Shown here: positions 6,024 through 6,235 of the stretch, piece by piece
Layout of the letters: every line of letters starts with the position of its first letter
Numbering within the stretch: position 1 is the stretch's first letter
NCBI GenBank assembly: GCA_035630195.1
Contig: DASQLD010000419.1
Coordinates: 1-6,235, forward strand
From: DASQDN01 sp035630195
Lineage (GTDB): Bacteria > Acidobacteriota > Terriglobia > Bryobacterales > Bryobacteraceae
Direction: 5' to 3'
Length of the DNA: 6,235 bases
The notes under the pieces: model-generated
Seen by the model: the letters and a program-made list of their open reading frames with translations, nothing else
What the model was told of the DNA's origin: nothing
The model's database searches: none
Made by a program: the position numbers and the translations under genes

Positions 6024-6235
6024 CTATTCACGCGAGACGCGCCAGATATTGCCGGTCACTTCCCCGAGATTGAATACCAGGGCGTCGCGCGCGACTGAAG
6101 TCTCGAGCGGACCCAACCACACATTCGCAAGCGATCTCCGCGATGTATGGAAATGGTGTACGCCAAACGCCGCGCCGGCGGGTAGCTTGGTTTCGGGCTG
6201 CAGGCGCTGAGCCCAGATACACATAAAGCCATCCC
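6024..6235 (-). CDS. C-terminal end of a TolB/PD40 beta-propeller protein (partial)
   Basis: Only the last 69 or so codons are in the window; the gene continues beyond 6235, so its start and N-terminal domains are unseen. The visible reading includes 'DGFMCIWAQRLQPETKLP', 'GAAFGVHHFHTSRRSL' and the closing 'LVFNLGEVTGNIWRV'. This '(D)GF..IWAQ.L.P.T...P.G..F.V.H' and 'VFNLGE.TGNIW' ending is, in my experience, the tail of WD40/TolB-like propellers. In Acidobacteriota these are often fused to Ser/Thr protein kinases or to winged-helix DNA-binding domains; which of these applies here cannot be seen. Stop TAG at 6026-6024. It converges on the amidohydrolase operon with a 12-bp gap and no obvious terminator hairpin between them. 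Confidence 0.75.
   Translation of the reverse strand, partial: DGFMCIWAQRLQPETKLPAGAAFGVHHFHTSRRSLANVWLGPLETSVARDALVFNLGEVTGNIWRVSRE

Noticed and set aside
6028..6222. Alternative minus-strand frame at the right edge
   Set aside because: It overlaps the frame ending 'NLGEVTGNIWRV', which matches a known propeller tail; the alternative is Arg/Ala-rich and featureless.
1..6235. CRISPR arrays, tRNA/rRNA genes, insertion sequences, prophage or defence genes
   Set aside because: I saw no regularly spaced repeats, tRNA-like cloverleaf, transposase motif or known defence domain on either strand.

Overview
The window looks like chromosomal DNA from a soil-type, moderately GC-rich bacterium, most likely an Acidobacteriota member (Solibacter/Bryobacter-like). 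The assignment rests on style rather than a marker gene: short twin-arginine leaders of the 'RRSFL' and 'RRDF' type on secreted enzymes, a C-terminal tail typical of the TolB/PD40 beta-propellers common in that phylum, and frequent GTG starts. No rRNA, tRNA, CRISPR array, insertion sequence or phage gene is visible.

Layout. On the minus strand at 29-712 is an uncharacterised single-pass membrane protein. The stretch 713-1282 has no confident gene. It carries an exact 11-bp tandem repeat, a GC-rich hairpin and protein-like fragments broken by stops and frame changes, probably a decayed gene. On the minus strand at 1283-2083 is a complete short-chain dehydrogenase/reductase (SDR). A 75-bp divergent intergenic region (2084-2158) follows; it holds one perfect dyad, and a second perfect dyad straddles the SDR start codon.

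From 2159 to 6011 four plus-strand genes form a probable operon: a beta-lactamase-fold serine hydrolase, a nitrilase-superfamily amidase with a Tat leader, a Tat-type TIM-barrel amidohydrolase with a full set of metal ligands, and a second amidohydrolase-fold protein that overlaps it by 4 bases. The gaps are 56 bp, 6 bp and -4 bp, and the last three genes all start with GTG. At the right edge, convergent on the minus strand (6024-6235), is the C-terminal end of a TolB/PD40 propeller protein.

How they may work together: three successive hydrolases for amide, ester or lactam bonds, at least two of them apparently exported by Tat, suggest stepwise breakdown of a small amide or lactam compound in the cell envelope. 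The substrate cannot be read from the sequence. The most notable item is the last operon gene: it keeps the amidohydrolase scaffold, but Asn or Gln stands where the metal-binding His and Asp should be. It is translationally coupled to an apparently active relative, which suggests an active/inactive pair or an altered chemistry.
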